NCBI GenBank assembly: GCA_002698575.1
Contig: NZZG01000196.1
Location: 1 to 40,938 of the forward strand
Source of the DNA: Pimelobacter sp.
GTDB lineage: Bacteria > Actinomycetota > Actinomycetes > Propionibacteriales > Nocardioidaceae
Direction: 5' to 3'
Length of the DNA stretch: 40,938 nucleotides
In this document: in pieces, positions 1-8,707 of the stretch
Position numbering within the stretch: the first letter of the stretch is position 1
Layout of the letters: every line of letters begins with the position of its first letter
Made by a program: the position numbers and the translations under genes
Notes under the pieces: generated by a model
The model's input: the letters and a program-made list of their open reading frames with translations, nothing else
Databases searched by the model: none
What the model was told of the DNA's origin: nothing

Positions 1-31
1 GAGGCGGGGACCGCCCGCAAGCGCCGCAACA

Positions 32-122
32 GCCGACCTACCGGGTCCCGCAGTCAAGGACGGCCGCAGGCCGCCGCGCAGCGGGCGCCGCAGGCGATCC
101 TTGACGGCGGGAGCAGGTCGGC
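32..122. repeat. Long imperfect palindromic element at the left edge
   Basis: Three nested arm pairs are visible: GCCGACCT (32-39) with AGGTCGGC (115-122), CCCGC (47-51) with GCGGG (107-111), and GTCAAGGA (53-60) with TCCTTGAC (98-105). They enclose a very GC-rich core (61-97) that contains further short inverted matches. No open reading frame with plausible coding character covers 1-198. The structure could be a REP-like dispersed element, or a terminator for the anti-sigma gene ending at 199 and for whatever lies left of the window. The arms are seen directly; the function is inference. Confidence 0.55.
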
Positions 123-198
123 TACGCGCGCGGCCCCACCACCGGTGACCACCAGGCCCACCACGTCAGACCCCCAGCGGCCCAGGCGGTCAGAGCGA

Positions 199-978
199 TC
201 AGAGCTGAGCGGTCAGGACGATCTCGCCGTTCGCATCCATCACCACGACCTCGGTGGCCTCGGCACGCATCAGCGCCGACTGGAGGTTGCAGGTCATCTC
301 GTTGCGTCCGGTGCCGATGAAGGCGCCGGCGGTGACGAGCTCGCCGGAGGCCCCGTCGCGGAAGGCGGCCTCGAAGACGTCGCCCTTGGCGAAGCCCTTG
401 CCGCTCATCCGCAGCTCGACGCCCCACGTGTGGGCGACCAGTCCTGAGGTGGCGATCTTGATCCGGGAGGTGCTGCTGCTCAGCGCGACGGGTTCGAGCG
501 TGACCGACGGCGGCGCCTCGGTGACGGTGACCGTGGCCGGCGGTGGGGCGGGAGCCGTGGAGCCCGGTGAGGTGCTGCGACCGATGAGGACGCCTCCCTC
601 CAGGGCGAGGAGCACGACGATGGCGGCTGCCGCTCCCAGGCCGGCGCGCCACGCCGTACGACGTCGGGCGCGGACGCGGGCGAGGGCGAGGTCGTCGGAC
701 TCCTGCTGCTCGCGCTCCCCGGCGACCTGCTCGCGGATGGCCGCGCCGAGGTCACCGGGAGGCAGTGCCGGGAGGTCGAAGTGGCGGGCGTCGACGAGGT
801 CGAGCATGGCGCCGAGCGGGGCGATCTCCTCGAGGTCGGCCCGGCACGCCGCGCACCCGTCGAGGTGCGCGCCCACCATGGCCTCGTCGGCCTCGCCGAG
901 GTGTCCGAGGGTGTAGGAGCCCAACAGGTCGCGCAGTCGCTGGTGCTCCTCGTTGTTGCCCAGGTCCCAGGTGTTCAC
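199..978 (-). CDS. Zinc-finger anti-sigma factor, membrane anchored
   Basis: A 259-residue protein that probably binds and silences the ECF sigma factor encoded just upstream. Residues 1-60 hold an anti-sigma zinc-finger signature, H38-x3-C42-x2-C45 (AHLDGCAAC), as in ZAS/zf-HC2 proteins. A charged linker (about 85-110) leads to one membrane helix at about 113-132, a Pro/Thr-rich stretch (140-160) and an extracytoplasmic domain of about 100 residues that may be the sensor. The GTG start at 978 was chosen because it overlaps the sigma gene stop by four bases (GTGA), implying translational coupling, and because it places the zinc finger near the N-terminus. A longer reading frame upstream only shadows the sigma gene. 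The signal sensed cannot be read from the sequence. Confidence 0.88.
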   Translation of the reverse strand: MNTWDLGNNEEHQRLRDLLGSYTLGHLGEADEAMVGAHLDGCAACRADLEEIAPLGAMLDLVDARHFDLPALPPGDLGAAIREQVAGEREQQESDDLALARVRARRRTAWRAGLGAAAAIVVLLALEGGVLIGRSTSPGSTAPAPPPATVTVTEAPPSVTLEPVALSSSTSRIKIATSGLVAHTWGVELRMSGKGFAKGDVFEAAFRDGASGELVTAGAFIGTGRNEMTCNLQSALMRAEATEVVVMDANGEIVLTAQL

Positions 979-1520
979 GGTGTCACCCCCATCTCGTCGA
1001 TCGCCACTCTCAAGGCCTTCAGTCCGTAGAACACCCTGCTGCGCAAGGTCCCCACCGGGATCCCCAGCTCTGCGGCGACCTCCTCGTAGGGCCGCTCCTG
1101 CAGGTGGGTCCGCACGATCGCGACCCGGTGGTGCTCGGCCAGGTGTCGCAGGGCCTCCTCCACCACCCAGGACGTCATCATCTTCTCGACCGGGTCGCCC
1201 TGGTCGGAGCCGGCCAGGTCCTGGACCGTCGGCGGGTCGACGAGGTTGCCCTGCCAGGGCCGCACCTTCGCGGCGCGCGCGTGGTCGATCATCGCGTTGC
1301 GGGCGATCCCGAAGAGCCACACGCGCAGGGAGGCGAGCGTCGGGTCGTAGCGCTCCGCAGACCGCCACGCCTTGATGAAGGTCTCCTGGACGACGTCCTG
1401 GGCGGCGCCCCGGTCGCCGAGTCCACGCAGGACGAACCGGTAGAGCTCCGGGCCGTGCAGGAGGTAGGCGGAGTACACCTCGTCCTCGTTGCTCAACCCC
1501 GCCACGGCGGTGTCATCCAT
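975..1520 (-). CDS. ECF RNA polymerase sigma factor
   Basis: A 181-residue sigma-70 family protein of the extracytoplasmic-function type. Region 2 is recognisable in the ELYRFVLRGLGD and AAQDVVQETFIKAWRS stretches, and region 4 in the VEEALRHLAEHHRVAIVRTH segment and the helix-turn-helix segment PYEEVAAELGIPVGTLRSRV. The ATG at 1520 has a GAGAGG ribosome binding site eight bases upstream and is preferred over a GTG two codons earlier (1526). The gene is coupled by a four-base overlap to its cognate anti-sigma gene and is divergent from the large beta-helix gene at 1774, a plausible target. The arrangement resembles SigK/SigL-type pairs, but the subgroup is not assigned. Confidence 0.93.
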   Translation of the reverse strand: MDDTAVAGLSNEDEVYSAYLLHGPELYRFVLRGLGDRGAAQDVVQETFIKAWRSAERYDPTLASLRVWLFGIARNAMIDHARAAKVRPWQGNLVDPPTVQDLAGSDQGDPVEKMMTSWVVEEALRHLAEHHRVAIVRTHLQERPYEEVAAELGIPVGTLRSRVFYGLKALRVAIDEMGVTP

Positions 1521-1592
1521 GGGCACACCCTCTCAGCCAGGGGCTCGGGTCGACGTCGTCCTGCATGTGTACGGCGCCCGATGCGGGGCCGT

Positions 1593-1608
1593 TCACCCGA
1601 CCGGGTGA
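1593..1608. promoter_or_regulatory. Candidate operator, TCACC-N6-GGTGA palindrome
   Basis: Arms TCACCCG and CGGGTGA are separated by two bases, in the 253-base gap between the divergent sigma gene and beta-helix gene. The same TCACC-N6-GGTGA architecture recurs at 21206-21221 and 29782-29797. It lies about 73 bases upstream of the sigma start. The rest of the gap (1527-1773) shows no gene and no clear promoter pair. Confidence 0.4.
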
Positions 1609-1773
1609 CTCGTCGGGGCGCTGCGGTCCCGGCCCCATCCGGATCGCAGACGGTCTCGAACCTGTGATGAACGCAACCGCTGCGGGTCCCGTAGTGACTC
1701 GCGAGGCCGCCTCGTGGTGGTCGCGTCAGGGGGTGCTCAGCGCCCGACCGAGATCCGAGAGGAACACGAACTG

Positions 1774-4700
1774 ATGAACCCATCGAGGACCCGAGCGGTC
1801 CGGCTGCTCACGGGCAGTGCTGCTGGAGCGCTCGCGCTCGGCGCGCTGGCCCTGGTGCCGGCACCCGCAACGGCAGCCGCCGTACCCGACCGGGCAGGAC
1901 TGGTGAGCGCGGCCCCCGTCGCCTCCGCCGCCGCGCCCCGCATCGACGACACCGACTACGACGTCGCCCGCAAGGCCACGCGTGAGGCGGCGAAGAAGAA
2001 GCAGAAGGCGAAGGGCTCCACCGACGTCAAGAACCAGAAGCAGCTGCGCAAGGCCGTCGCGAAGGCCAACAAGCGCAGCGGCACGGACAAGATCGTGCTG
2101 ACCTCGACGGTGCGCCTCAAGGGCGGCAGCGGCAAGGGCAACGGGGCACGCAAGGGCGACCTCGACGTCACCGACGACCTGATCGTCGAGGGTGGCGGGT
2201 TCCAGATCAACGCCAAGGGCGTCGACCGGATCTTCGACGTGACCTCCGGCGTCCGCCTGGACGTCAAGAACGTGACCCTCAAGCGGGGCATCCCCGCCGC
2301 CGGCGAGAGCGGTGGCGCGGTGCGCGGCACCGGCGCGACCGTCGTGCTGAGCAACGTCACCGCCAACCGCAACCGCGTCACGGGCGTGGGTGCCTCCGGC
2401 GGGGCGATCATGAACGACGACGGTGTGCTCGTGGTCCGCAAGTCGGACCTGGTCAGCAACTCCGCGTTCCGCGCGGGTGGCGCGATCGAGGCCAACGCCG
2501 GATCGACGACCGTCAACCAGACGCTGCTGGGTCGCAACTCGGCCGGTGACGGACCCGGCAACGGTGGCGCGATCCACCTGACCGGCGACGGCACGGTCTC
2601 GGTCAACAAGAGCGAGGCCAACCTCAACATCGCCTCCGCCGAGGGCGGTGCCTTCTGGAACTCCCTGGAGGGCATCTTCGCCGTCACCGGGACGACCTTC
2701 GAGGCCAACGAGGCCAAGGGCGCTGCGGCCGACGAGGGCGGTGGCGCGCTCTACAACGACGGTGGCGCCCTGTTCGTGGTCACCAGCCAGATGCTGGACA
2801 ACACGGCCTCCGGCACCTCCGGCTCCGGCGGCGCGATCTTCAACAACGACGGCGAGCTCGGCGTCGAGAACTCCACGATGTCGGGCAACTCGGCTAACCG
2901 TGCCGGTGGCGCCATCGAGGCCAACGCGGGCACCACCGAGGTGCTCGACTCGGCCATGCGCGGCAACGCCGCGGGCTCCAACCCCGGCAACGGCGGTGCC
3001 CTGCACCTCTCCGGCGCCGGCACGGTGCTCGTCTCCGGCGGTCGCGTCGTGGACAACACGGCCTCCGCCGAGGGCGGCGGCCTGTGGAACTCCGCCCCGG
3101 GCTCGATGGAGGTCGCCCAGGTGACCGTCACCGGCAACACCGCGGCGGGCGCGGCGGCCGACAACGGCGGCGGCGGACTCTACAACGACGGCGGCACCAT
3201 GATGGTGCGCGGCTCGAGCCTGGAGTCCAACGACGCGACCGGCGCCGCCGGCTCCGGCGGCGGCATCCTCAACAACCTCGGCGACCTGACCGTGGTGAAC
3301 TCCACGATCGACAGCGGCTCGGCCAACCGTGCCGGTGGCGCGATCGAGGCCAACGAGGGTACGACGACCATCGTCCGCTCCTCGCTGGAGTCGAACTCCG
3401 CGGGCGCAGCCCCCGGCAACGGCGGTGCCGTGCACCTGACCGGTCCCGGCGCGGTCGTCGTCCGGGCCAGCTCGTTCGGGGCCAACACGGCCTCGGCCGA
3501 GGGTGGCGCGCTGTGGAACTCGGTCGGCGGCACGATGTCGATCGAGCGCAGCGACATCGTCGGCAACACCGCCTCGGGCGCTGACGCCGACCAGGGTGGT
3601 GGCGGCGTCTACACCGACGGTGGTGACCTGTTCATCGTCGACTCCGACATCCGGGAGAACAGCGCCGACGGCGCTGCCGGCTCGGGTGGCGGTGTGCTCA
3701 ACAACCAGGCCACGGTCGAGATCGTCTCCTCGACGCTGATGAACAACAACGCGGTGCGCGCCGGTGGCGGTGTCGAGGCCAACGCCGGCTCGACGACCAT
3801 CCGTGCGGGCTCGGTGCTGTCCAACAACCTGGCCTCGGCCGCTCCCGGCAACGGCGGTGCCCTGCACCTGTCCGGCGCGGGCACGGTCGACATCGTCAAC
3901 ACCGAGGTCTCCGGCAACACCGCGGCCCTCGAGGGTGGCGGGCTGTGGAACTCCGCTCCCGGCGTGATGACCGTGACCGGCTCCGACATCACCGGCAACG
4001 AGGCGCTCGGTGCGGCCTCCGACAACGGTGGTGGCGGTCTCTACAACGACGGTGGCGACCTGACGGTCACCGACTCGACCGTCTCGGGCAACTCCGCCTC
4101 CGGTGCTGCCGGATCGGGCGGTGGCGCGCTGAGCAACACCGGCGCGCTGGCCATCTCTGGTTCGACCTTCGACGGCAACGACGCCCAGCGGGCGGGTGGC
4201 GCCATCGAGAACCTCGCGGCGACGGTCACGATCGAGGACTCCACGCTGTCGACCAACGCGACGGGCGCGGCGCCGGGCAACGGCGGCGGCCTGCACACCT
4301 CCGGCGCCGGTGACGTCACCGTCACCGACTCGGCGGTCACCGGCAACACGGCAGCCGCCGAGGGCGGCGGCCTGTGGAACTCCGGCGTCGGCACCATGAC
4401 GGTCACCGGCACGCTGGTCGACGGCAACTCCGCGGCCGGCAACGACGCCACCCAGGGTGGTGGCGGCCTGTTCCAGCAGGACGGTGCGACCGGCACGCTG
4501 ACGGTCACCGACTCCGTCGTGTCCGGCAACTCCGCGACCGGCACCGCCGGTTCCGGTGGCGGCCTGCTCAACGACGCGGGCGGCACGGTCACCATCACCG
4601 GCACCGAGATCTCCGGCAACGACGCCCAGCGCGCCGGCGGCGGGATCGAGAACAACGCCGGCACCGTCACGATCGACGACTCGGTCCTCTCCACCAACGC

Positions 4701-5415
4701 CGCGGGCGCTGCTCCCGGCAACGGCGGCGGCCTGCACACCACGGGCGCCGGTGACGTCGCCGTCACCAACTCGGAGGTCACGGGCAACACCGCGACGGCC
4801 GAGGGTGGCGGTCTGTGGAACTCGGCCGTCGGCACGATGACGGTCGACAACACGCTGGTCGACGGCAACTCCGCGGCCGGCAACGACGCCACCCAGGGTG
4901 GTGGCGGCCTGTTCCAGGACGCCGGGACGGGGACCCTCACGGTCACCAACTCCACGATCACCAACAACTCGGCGACCGGGACCTCCGGCTCGGGCGGTGG
5001 CGTGCTCAACGACCAGGGGTCGCTGACGATCAGCACCACGACGATCGACGGCAACGACGCGGTCCGCGCCGGTGGCGGCATCGAGACCAACGCCGGCACG
5101 GTCACCCTGACCGACGTCGACATGGACGCCAACACCGCCGGGGACAACCCCGGCAACGGTGGCGGCTTCCACGCCGGTGGCGCCAACACGGTGACCTACA
5201 CCGGTGGCACCGTCTCCAACAACGATGCGGCCAACGAGGGCGGTGGCCTGTGGTGCAGCAACTCCGGCACCTTCACCGCCACGGGCATCACCTTCATGGG
5301 CAACACCGCTCCCGATGGTGCCGACGTGTACCACCAGGACCCGGCGACGCCGCCGACCGTCAGCGTGTGCACGGTCAACGGCAACGTCATCCCGCAGGGG
5401 ACCGGTACCCCGTGA
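1774..5415 (+). CDS. Giant secreted parallel beta-helix repeat protein (Pmp-like)
   Basis: A 1,213-residue exported protein. The ATG at 1774 follows a GAGAGGA ribosome binding site and opens a signal peptide with basic start (MNPSRTRAV), hydrophobic core and AxA-type cleavage near residue 33. After a lysine-rich segment (about 65-130) the protein is almost entirely GG(A/G)-(I/L/V) turns with N-rich ladders (SGN, NNT), as in right-handed beta-helices and chlamydial polymorphic membrane proteins. Turn motifs cycle in fixed order: GG-LYNDGG, GSGGAI-NN, RAGGAIEANAG, PGNGGALHLSG, AEGGGLWNS. No sortase motif, membrane anchor or lipobox is seen, so it is probably released or held non-covalently. A surface or adhesive role is inference. 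It ends in front of a strong hairpin terminator and is divergent from the ECF sigma gene. Confidence 0.9.
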   Translation: MNPSRTRAVRLLTGSAAGALALGALALVPAPATAAAVPDRAGLVSAAPVASAAAPRIDDTDYDVARKATREAAKKKQKAKGSTDVKNQKQLRKAVAKANKRSGTDKIVLTSTVRLKGGSGKGNGARKGDLDVTDDLIVEGGGFQINAKGVDRIFDVTSGVRLDVKNVTLKRGIPAAGESGGAVRGTGATVVLSNVTANRNRVTGVGASGGAIMNDDGVLVVRKSDLVSNSAFRAGGAIEANAGSTTVNQTLLGRNSAGDGPGNGGAIHLTGDGTVSVNKSEANLNIASAEGGAFWNSLEGIFAVTGTTFEANEAKGAAADEGGGALYNDGGALFVVTSQMLDNTASGTSGSGGAIFNNDGELGVENSTMSGNSANRAGGAIEANAGTTEVLDSAMRGNAAGSNPGNGGALHLSGAGTVLVSGGRVVDNTASAEGGGLWNSAPGSMEVAQVTVTGNTAAGAAADNGGGGLYNDGGTMMVRGSSLESNDATGAAGSGGGILNNLGDLTVVNSTIDSGSANRAGGAIEANEGTTTIVRSSLESNSAGAAPGNGGAVHLTGPGAVVVRASSFGANTASAEGGALWNSVGGTMSIERSDIVGNTASGADADQGGGGVYTDGGDLFIVDSDIRENSADGAAGSGGGVLNNQATVEIVSSTLMNNNAVRAGGGVEANAGSTTIRAGSVLSNNLASAAPGNGGALHLSGAGTVDIVNTEVSGNTAALEGGGLWNSAPGVMTVTGSDITGNEALGAASDNGGGGLYNDGGDLTVTDSTVSGNSASGAAGSGGGALSNTGALAISGSTFDGNDAQRAGGAIENLAATVTIEDSTLSTNATGAAPGNGGGLHTSGAGDVTVTDSAVTGNTAAAEGGGLWNSGVGTMTVTGTLVDGNSAAGNDATQGGGGLFQQDGATGTLTVTDSVVSGNSATGTAGSGGGLLNDAGGTVTITGTEISGNDAQRAGGGIENNAGTVTIDDSVLSTNAAGAAPGNGGGLHTTGAGDVAVTNSEVTGNTATAEGGGLWNSAVGTMTVDNTLVDGNSAAGNDATQGGGGLFQDAGTGTLTVTNSTITNNSATGTSGSGGGVLNDQGSLTISTTTIDGNDAVRAGGGIETNAGTVTLTDVDMDANTAGDNPGNGGGFHAGGANTVTYTGGTVSNNDAANEGGGLWCSNSGTFTATGITFMGNTAPDGADVYHQDPATPPTVSVCTVNGNVIPQGTGTP
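2320..5340 (+). repeat. Seven in-frame super-repeats of ~429 bp in the beta-helix gene
   Basis: The codon after the GG(A/G)G turn that begins each unit recurs at 2320, 2749, 3178, 3607, 4039, 4468 and 4909. Intervals are 429, 429, 429, 432, 429 and 441 bases, so units are 143, 143, 143, 144, 143 and 147 residues, with a final unit running to about 5340. Each unit contains five beta-helix turns in the same order. Units are diverged at the DNA level, which indicates old duplication kept in frame. Confidence 0.9.
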
Positions 5416-5452
5416 TCCCTCGCTGATCGGGCAACCGATCGGCGGCTGACAC

Positions 5453-5490
5453 CAGCAGGCCTCGACGACCTCGGTCGTCGGGGCCTGCTG
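5453..5490. terminator. Bidirectional hairpin terminator
   Basis: Two 16-base arms (5453-5468 and 5475-5490, beginning CAGCAGGC and ending GCCTGCTG) pair with a single mismatch around a six-base loop. There is no T-tract, as usual in this GC-rich group. It lies between the convergent beta-helix gene and the RibD-type gene and can serve both strands. Confidence 0.8.
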
Positions 5491-5509
5491 CGTGTGCGGC
5501 CGAGGTTCC

Positions 5510-6271
5510 TCAGCCCGCCGCGGCGCGCACGTAGCGACACATCAGGAAGCTGTCGGCGGTGAGCACGTGCGCCAGCTCGAAGCCGGCCACGGACTCGAGG
5601 CCGGAGGTGCGCGGCGTCGACCCGGTGCCGGCGAAGGTCGGCGAGACGGTGATGTCGGCCTCGTCGAGGAGGCCCTCGGCCACCAGCGACTCCAGCAGGG
5701 TCGGCCCGCCCTCGCACACGACACGCCGCAGCCCGCGGTCCTCGAGGATCGCCAGGATCGATGCGGCGCTCGGCCGTGGCTCGGAGGTGGCGACCAGGTC
5801 GCAGTGCTCGTGGGCGAGCGCGGCGCGGTCCGGGTCGGGGGCCGCGCCCGTGATCACGATCGGTCGGACCGTGGACTCGGTGAAGAGCCCTCCGGTGAAG
5901 TCCAGGTCCAGCGAGCCGCTGACGATGGCGAGGACCGGGGCCGGTGCGAGGCCCGCCTCGGCGCGGGCCGTGACGTCGGCGGCCGCGGCACGGATCGGGC
6001 CGTAGCCCTCGGCACGCACGGTGCCGGCGCCGACGAGCACGGCGTCGGCCAGTCGCCGTACGGCGTGGAAGACGGCCTTGTCGACACTCGAGGAGATCGA
6101 GCCGCTCAGGCCGTCGGGGCCGGCGGCGGCGCCGTCCAGCGTCGTCACCATCATCGCCCGCACCCAGCGTCGCGCGGACGTCGAGCCGGGCCACGGGTAG
6201 GCGTCGCGGACGTCGTCGTCGCTCAGCCCGGTCGATGGTGCGGCGTCTCCGGAGCTCCAGATCAGGTCCAT
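5510..6271 (-). CDS. RibD C-terminal-domain (dihydrofolate-reductase-fold) reductase
   Basis: A 253-residue single-domain protein of the RibD_C family, NAD(P)H-dependent reductases related to the second domain of riboflavin enzyme RibD. Family features are the N-terminal RAMMVTTLDGAAAG strand with the SVDKAVFHAVRRLADAVLVGAGT segment, and the C-terminal CEGGPTLLESLVAEGLLDE motif, which binds the dinucleotide. There is no deaminase domain, so it is not a full RibD; such stand-alone proteins are often annotated as riboflavin-biosynthesis or pyrimidine reductase but rarely have a proven substrate. The ATG at 6271 is chosen because a -10-like TAGATT ends seven bases before it, suggesting a leaderless message; the reading frame upstream lacks family similarity. 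Confidence 0.85.
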   Translation of the reverse strand: MDLIWSSGDAAPSTGLSDDDVRDAYPWPGSTSARRWVRAMMVTTLDGAAAGPDGLSGSISSSVDKAVFHAVRRLADAVLVGAGTVRAEGYGPIRAAAADVTARAEAGLAPAPVLAIVSGSLDLDFTGGLFTESTVRPIVITGAAPDPDRAALAHEHCDLVATSEPRPSAASILAILEDRGLRRVVCEGGPTLLESLVAEGLLDEADITVSPTFAGTGSTPRTSGLESVAGFELAHVLTADSFLMCRYVRAAAG

Positions 6272-6278
6272 CCGGACG

Positions 6279-6284
6279 AATCTA
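6279..6284 (-). promoter_or_regulatory. -10 hexamer of the RibD-type gene
   Basis: TAGATT on the minus strand lies seven bases before the ATG at 6271, so transcription would begin at or next to the start codon (leaderless). Confidence 0.5.
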
Positions 6285-6320
6285 GCCGCGCGACGACCAC
6301 CCCGGTGAGCGGGCGCGGGA

Positions 6321-7703
6321 ATGTCCGGGCGTGCTCCGGGGTTGCCGCCGACTGTGACCCCTGCGACCCGCGACGACTCCCGCCGCGTGTCGCTGACCCT
6401 CGGGCTGCTCTTCGGGATCGCCGGGATGGGCTCATCCTCGGCGGCGATCGCGGTGCCGCTCATCGCCGACGACCTCGCCATCGGGCAGGGCACGGCCACC
6501 TGGACGATCAGCCTGTACGTGCTGATGCTGGCGGTGACGACGGCCGTCTACGGCCGTGTCTCCGACCTGCTGGGGACCCGGCTCCCGCTGCTCATCGGGC
6601 TCGGCCTGATGGCCGGCGGTGCGCTCATGGCGGCCCTGGCCCCGTCCTTCTCGGTGCTCCTGGCCGCCCGACTGCTGCAGGGCGCCGGCGCTGCCGCCGT
6701 ACCCACGCTCGGCGTCGCGATCATCAACGGCCGCTACGCCGGCGGCGTGCGTGGACTCGCCCTGGGGCGGCTGGCCGCGATGGCGGCCGCCGTGAGCTGC
6801 CTGGGACCCCTGCTGGGCGGGCTGGTCGAGAGCTGGGCAGGCTGGCGCGCCGTGCTGGCCCTGCCGATCCTCGGTCTGCTCGTCGTGCCGTTCCTGTGGC
6901 GGGCCCTGACGGACGAGCGCAGCTTCGCCCGGCTCGACGTGGTCGGCGCGCTGCTGGTCGCCGTGAGCGCGGCCGGGTTCGTGCTGATGGTGCAGTCGCC
7001 GTCGACGGGACGGGTGGTGCTCGTCGCGGGGATCGTCCTGGCCGTCGTCGGGGTGCCGCTCAGCGCCGCCTGGGTGCGCCGCCACCCCGACGGCTTCCTG
7101 CCGCTCTCGGTGATCCAGAACCCGATCGTGCTGCGCAACGCCTTCGCCGGCGCGTCCGTGCCCGCGGGCTGGTTCGCGCTCCTCGTGGCGGTGCCCGCCG
7201 TCCTGCTCGCCGACGGCTGGGAGCCGTGGCAGGTCGGCCTGCTGCTCGTGCCGAGCGCGGTGATCGCACTGTTCGTGCCGCGGCTGACCGGACCCCTGAT
7301 GGAGGCCGTCGGCCCGACTCGTGCGCTCGCCTTCGCCGCCGTCGTCACGACGGTCGCCCTCGGGGTGGCCGCGCTGGGCTCGGCGCTCGTGTGGCCGGCC
7401 CTGCTGGCCGTCGCGGTGATCCTGGTGACCGTGGCGTTCGGGGTCGGGCAGCCTGCGCTGAGCGCCGCCGTCGCCGACGGCGTCGAGCCCGAGGTGCGCG
7501 GCGTGGCGCTGGGGGTCTCCACCCTGGTCTTCCTCGTCGGCGGATCGGTCGGCTCCGCCGTGGTCGGCGGGCTCGGCGGCGTCTGGGGGATCGGGTACGG
7601 CGTGCTGGTGCTCGCCGTCCTGCCGGTCGGGGCGTTGGCGGCCCTGGCGCCCGAGCTCCTCGGTCGGCGCGAGGGCGCGCCGGTGGCCGTCGACACGCGC
7701 TGA
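6321..7703 (+). CDS. Major facilitator superfamily transporter (drug-exporter type)
   Basis: A 460-residue integral membrane protein with about 14 hydrophobic segments, typical of DHA2-type H+-antiporters. The segment between TM2 and TM3 carries the MFS loop signature GRVSDLLGTRLPLLIG. Motif-C-like glycine/proline-rich stretches follow (LGPLLGGLVESWAGWRAVLA). The frame is open from an ATG at 6321; a GTG at 6354 would remove eleven residues and is also possible since the first ~20 residues are hydrophilic and unconserved in appearance. The substrate cannot be inferred. No TetR or MarR gene is adjacent. Confidence 0.85.
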   Translation: MSGRAPGLPPTVTPATRDDSRRVSLTLGLLFGIAGMGSSSAAIAVPLIADDLAIGQGTATWTISLYVLMLAVTTAVYGRVSDLLGTRLPLLIGLGLMAGGALMAALAPSFSVLLAARLLQGAGAAAVPTLGVAIINGRYAGGVRGLALGRLAAMAAAVSCLGPLLGGLVESWAGWRAVLALPILGLLVVPFLWRALTDERSFARLDVVGALLVAVSAAGFVLMVQSPSTGRVVLVAGIVLAVVGVPLSAAWVRRHPDGFLPLSVIQNPIVLRNAFAGASVPAGWFALLVAVPAVLLADGWEPWQVGLLLVPSAVIALFVPRLTGPLMEAVGPTRALAFAAVVTTVALGVAALGSALVWPALLAVAVILVTVAFGVGQPALSAAVADGVEPEVRGVALGVSTLVFLVGGSVGSAVVGGLGGVWGIGYGVLVLAVLPVGALAALAPELLGRREGAPVAVDTR

Positions 7704-7786
7704 GTCCTGCCGGGGCGCCGACGGGCCGACCTGCTCGCGGGCTCGGCAGCACGGTCGCGGTGGGACCGCTCTGTCACAGTGGAGCC

Positions 7787-8707
7787 ATGCAGATCGGGAT
7801 GACCCTGCCGGTGATGGAGCCGGACCTGTGGAGTCGTGGACCCGACGTCCTCGAGGAGTGGGCCCGCGCCACCGAGGAGGGACCGTTCGCCTCGCTGTGC
7901 TTCGGCGAGCGGATGGCCTTCGACAACCCCGAGACGCTGACCCTGCTGGGCGCGGTCGCCGCGTGGACCTCCCGCGTGCGGATCGTGACCACCGTGATCG
8001 TCCCCCAGCTGCACGACCCGGTCCTGCTCGCGAAGTCCTTGGCCACCGGCGACCAGCTTGCCCGCGGACGCCTGACGGTCGGGTTCGGTGTCGGCGGGCG
8101 CGAGGAGGACTACCGCGCTGTCGGCGGCGACCTCGCCACCCAGACCATGGGCGACATGGCCGCGCGGGTGGCGGTGATGAAGCAGGTCTGGGCCGGTGAG
8201 CACCTCACCGACTCCGTCCGACCGGTCGGTCCGCCGCCGGCGCAGTCCCAAGGCCCCGAGCTCCTCGTCGGCACGATGGGTCCCAGGACGATCCGCAGCG
8301 CCGCGGCCTGGGCCGATGGTCTCGCCGGGGTCACCCTCGACCTCGACCTGGCCGCGGTCGGCGACCTCTTCGACCTGGCCCGGCGCTCGTGGGCGGACGC
8401 AGGCCGTCCGGCGCCCCGGCTGACCACGTCGTTCTGGTTCGCCCTCGACGACGGCTCGGGCACCGCGCGGGACCAGGTGCACCGCCACCTGCGGCACTAC
8501 ATGAACTGGCTGCCCGCGCAGCTGGTCGACGCGATGGCGCCGACCACCGGCTTCGCCGGCACGCCCGAGCAGCTGCGCGAGGTGCTCGACCGGCTGGCCG
8601 ACCTCGGTGCCGACGAGGTCCACCTGATCCCGACCGGGTCCGACGTGGCGCAGGTCGAGCAGGTCGCCGGGCTCGTCGGGGAGCTCGTCGAGGGGGGCGG
8701 GGCGTGA
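7787..8707 (+). CDS. LLM-class flavin-dependent oxidoreductase
   Basis: A 306-residue protein of the luciferase-like monooxygenase fold (TIM barrel using FMN or F420). Family landmarks are the N-terminal MQIGMTLPVMEPDLW strand, the VRIVTTVIVPQLHDPVLLAKSLATGDQLARGR segment (7980-8070) and the glycine-rich LTVGFGVGGREEDYRAVGGD phosphate-binding turn. The ATG at 7787 sits six bases after a -10-like CACAGT. The stop overlaps the start of the rhomboid gene by four bases, so the two are probably co-transcribed, although the functional link is not obvious. Whether it uses F420 or FMN cannot be read with confidence. Confidence 0.86.
   Translation: MQIGMTLPVMEPDLWSRGPDVLEEWARATEEGPFASLCFGERMAFDNPETLTLLGAVAAWTSRVRIVTTVIVPQLHDPVLLAKSLATGDQLARGRLTVGFGVGGREEDYRAVGGDLATQTMGDMAARVAVMKQVWAGEHLTDSVRPVGPPPAQSQGPELLVGTMGPRTIRSAAAWADGLAGVTLDLDLAAVGDLFDLARRSWADAGRPAPRLTTSFWFALDDGSGTARDQVHRHLRHYMNWLPAQLVDAMAPTTGFAGTPEQLREVLDRLADLGADEVHLIPTGSDVAQVEQVAGLVGELVEGGGA

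Noticed and set aside
1726..5334. Long open frame (about 1,200 codons) on the minus strand opposite the beta-helix gene
   Set aside because: It mirrors the repeat periodicity of the plus-strand gene and has no signal, domain or ribosome binding site; it results from codon bias and repeats in GC-rich DNA.
2320..5340. CRISPR-like regular repeats
   Set aside because: Period is about 429 bases, units are diverged, coding and in frame; there are no short identical repeats with unique spacers.
5492..7786. Upstream part of a long plus-strand frame joined to the LLM oxidoreductase
   Set aside because: The family similarity begins only at ATG 7787; the rest lies antisense to the RibD-type gene and out of frame with the MFS gene.
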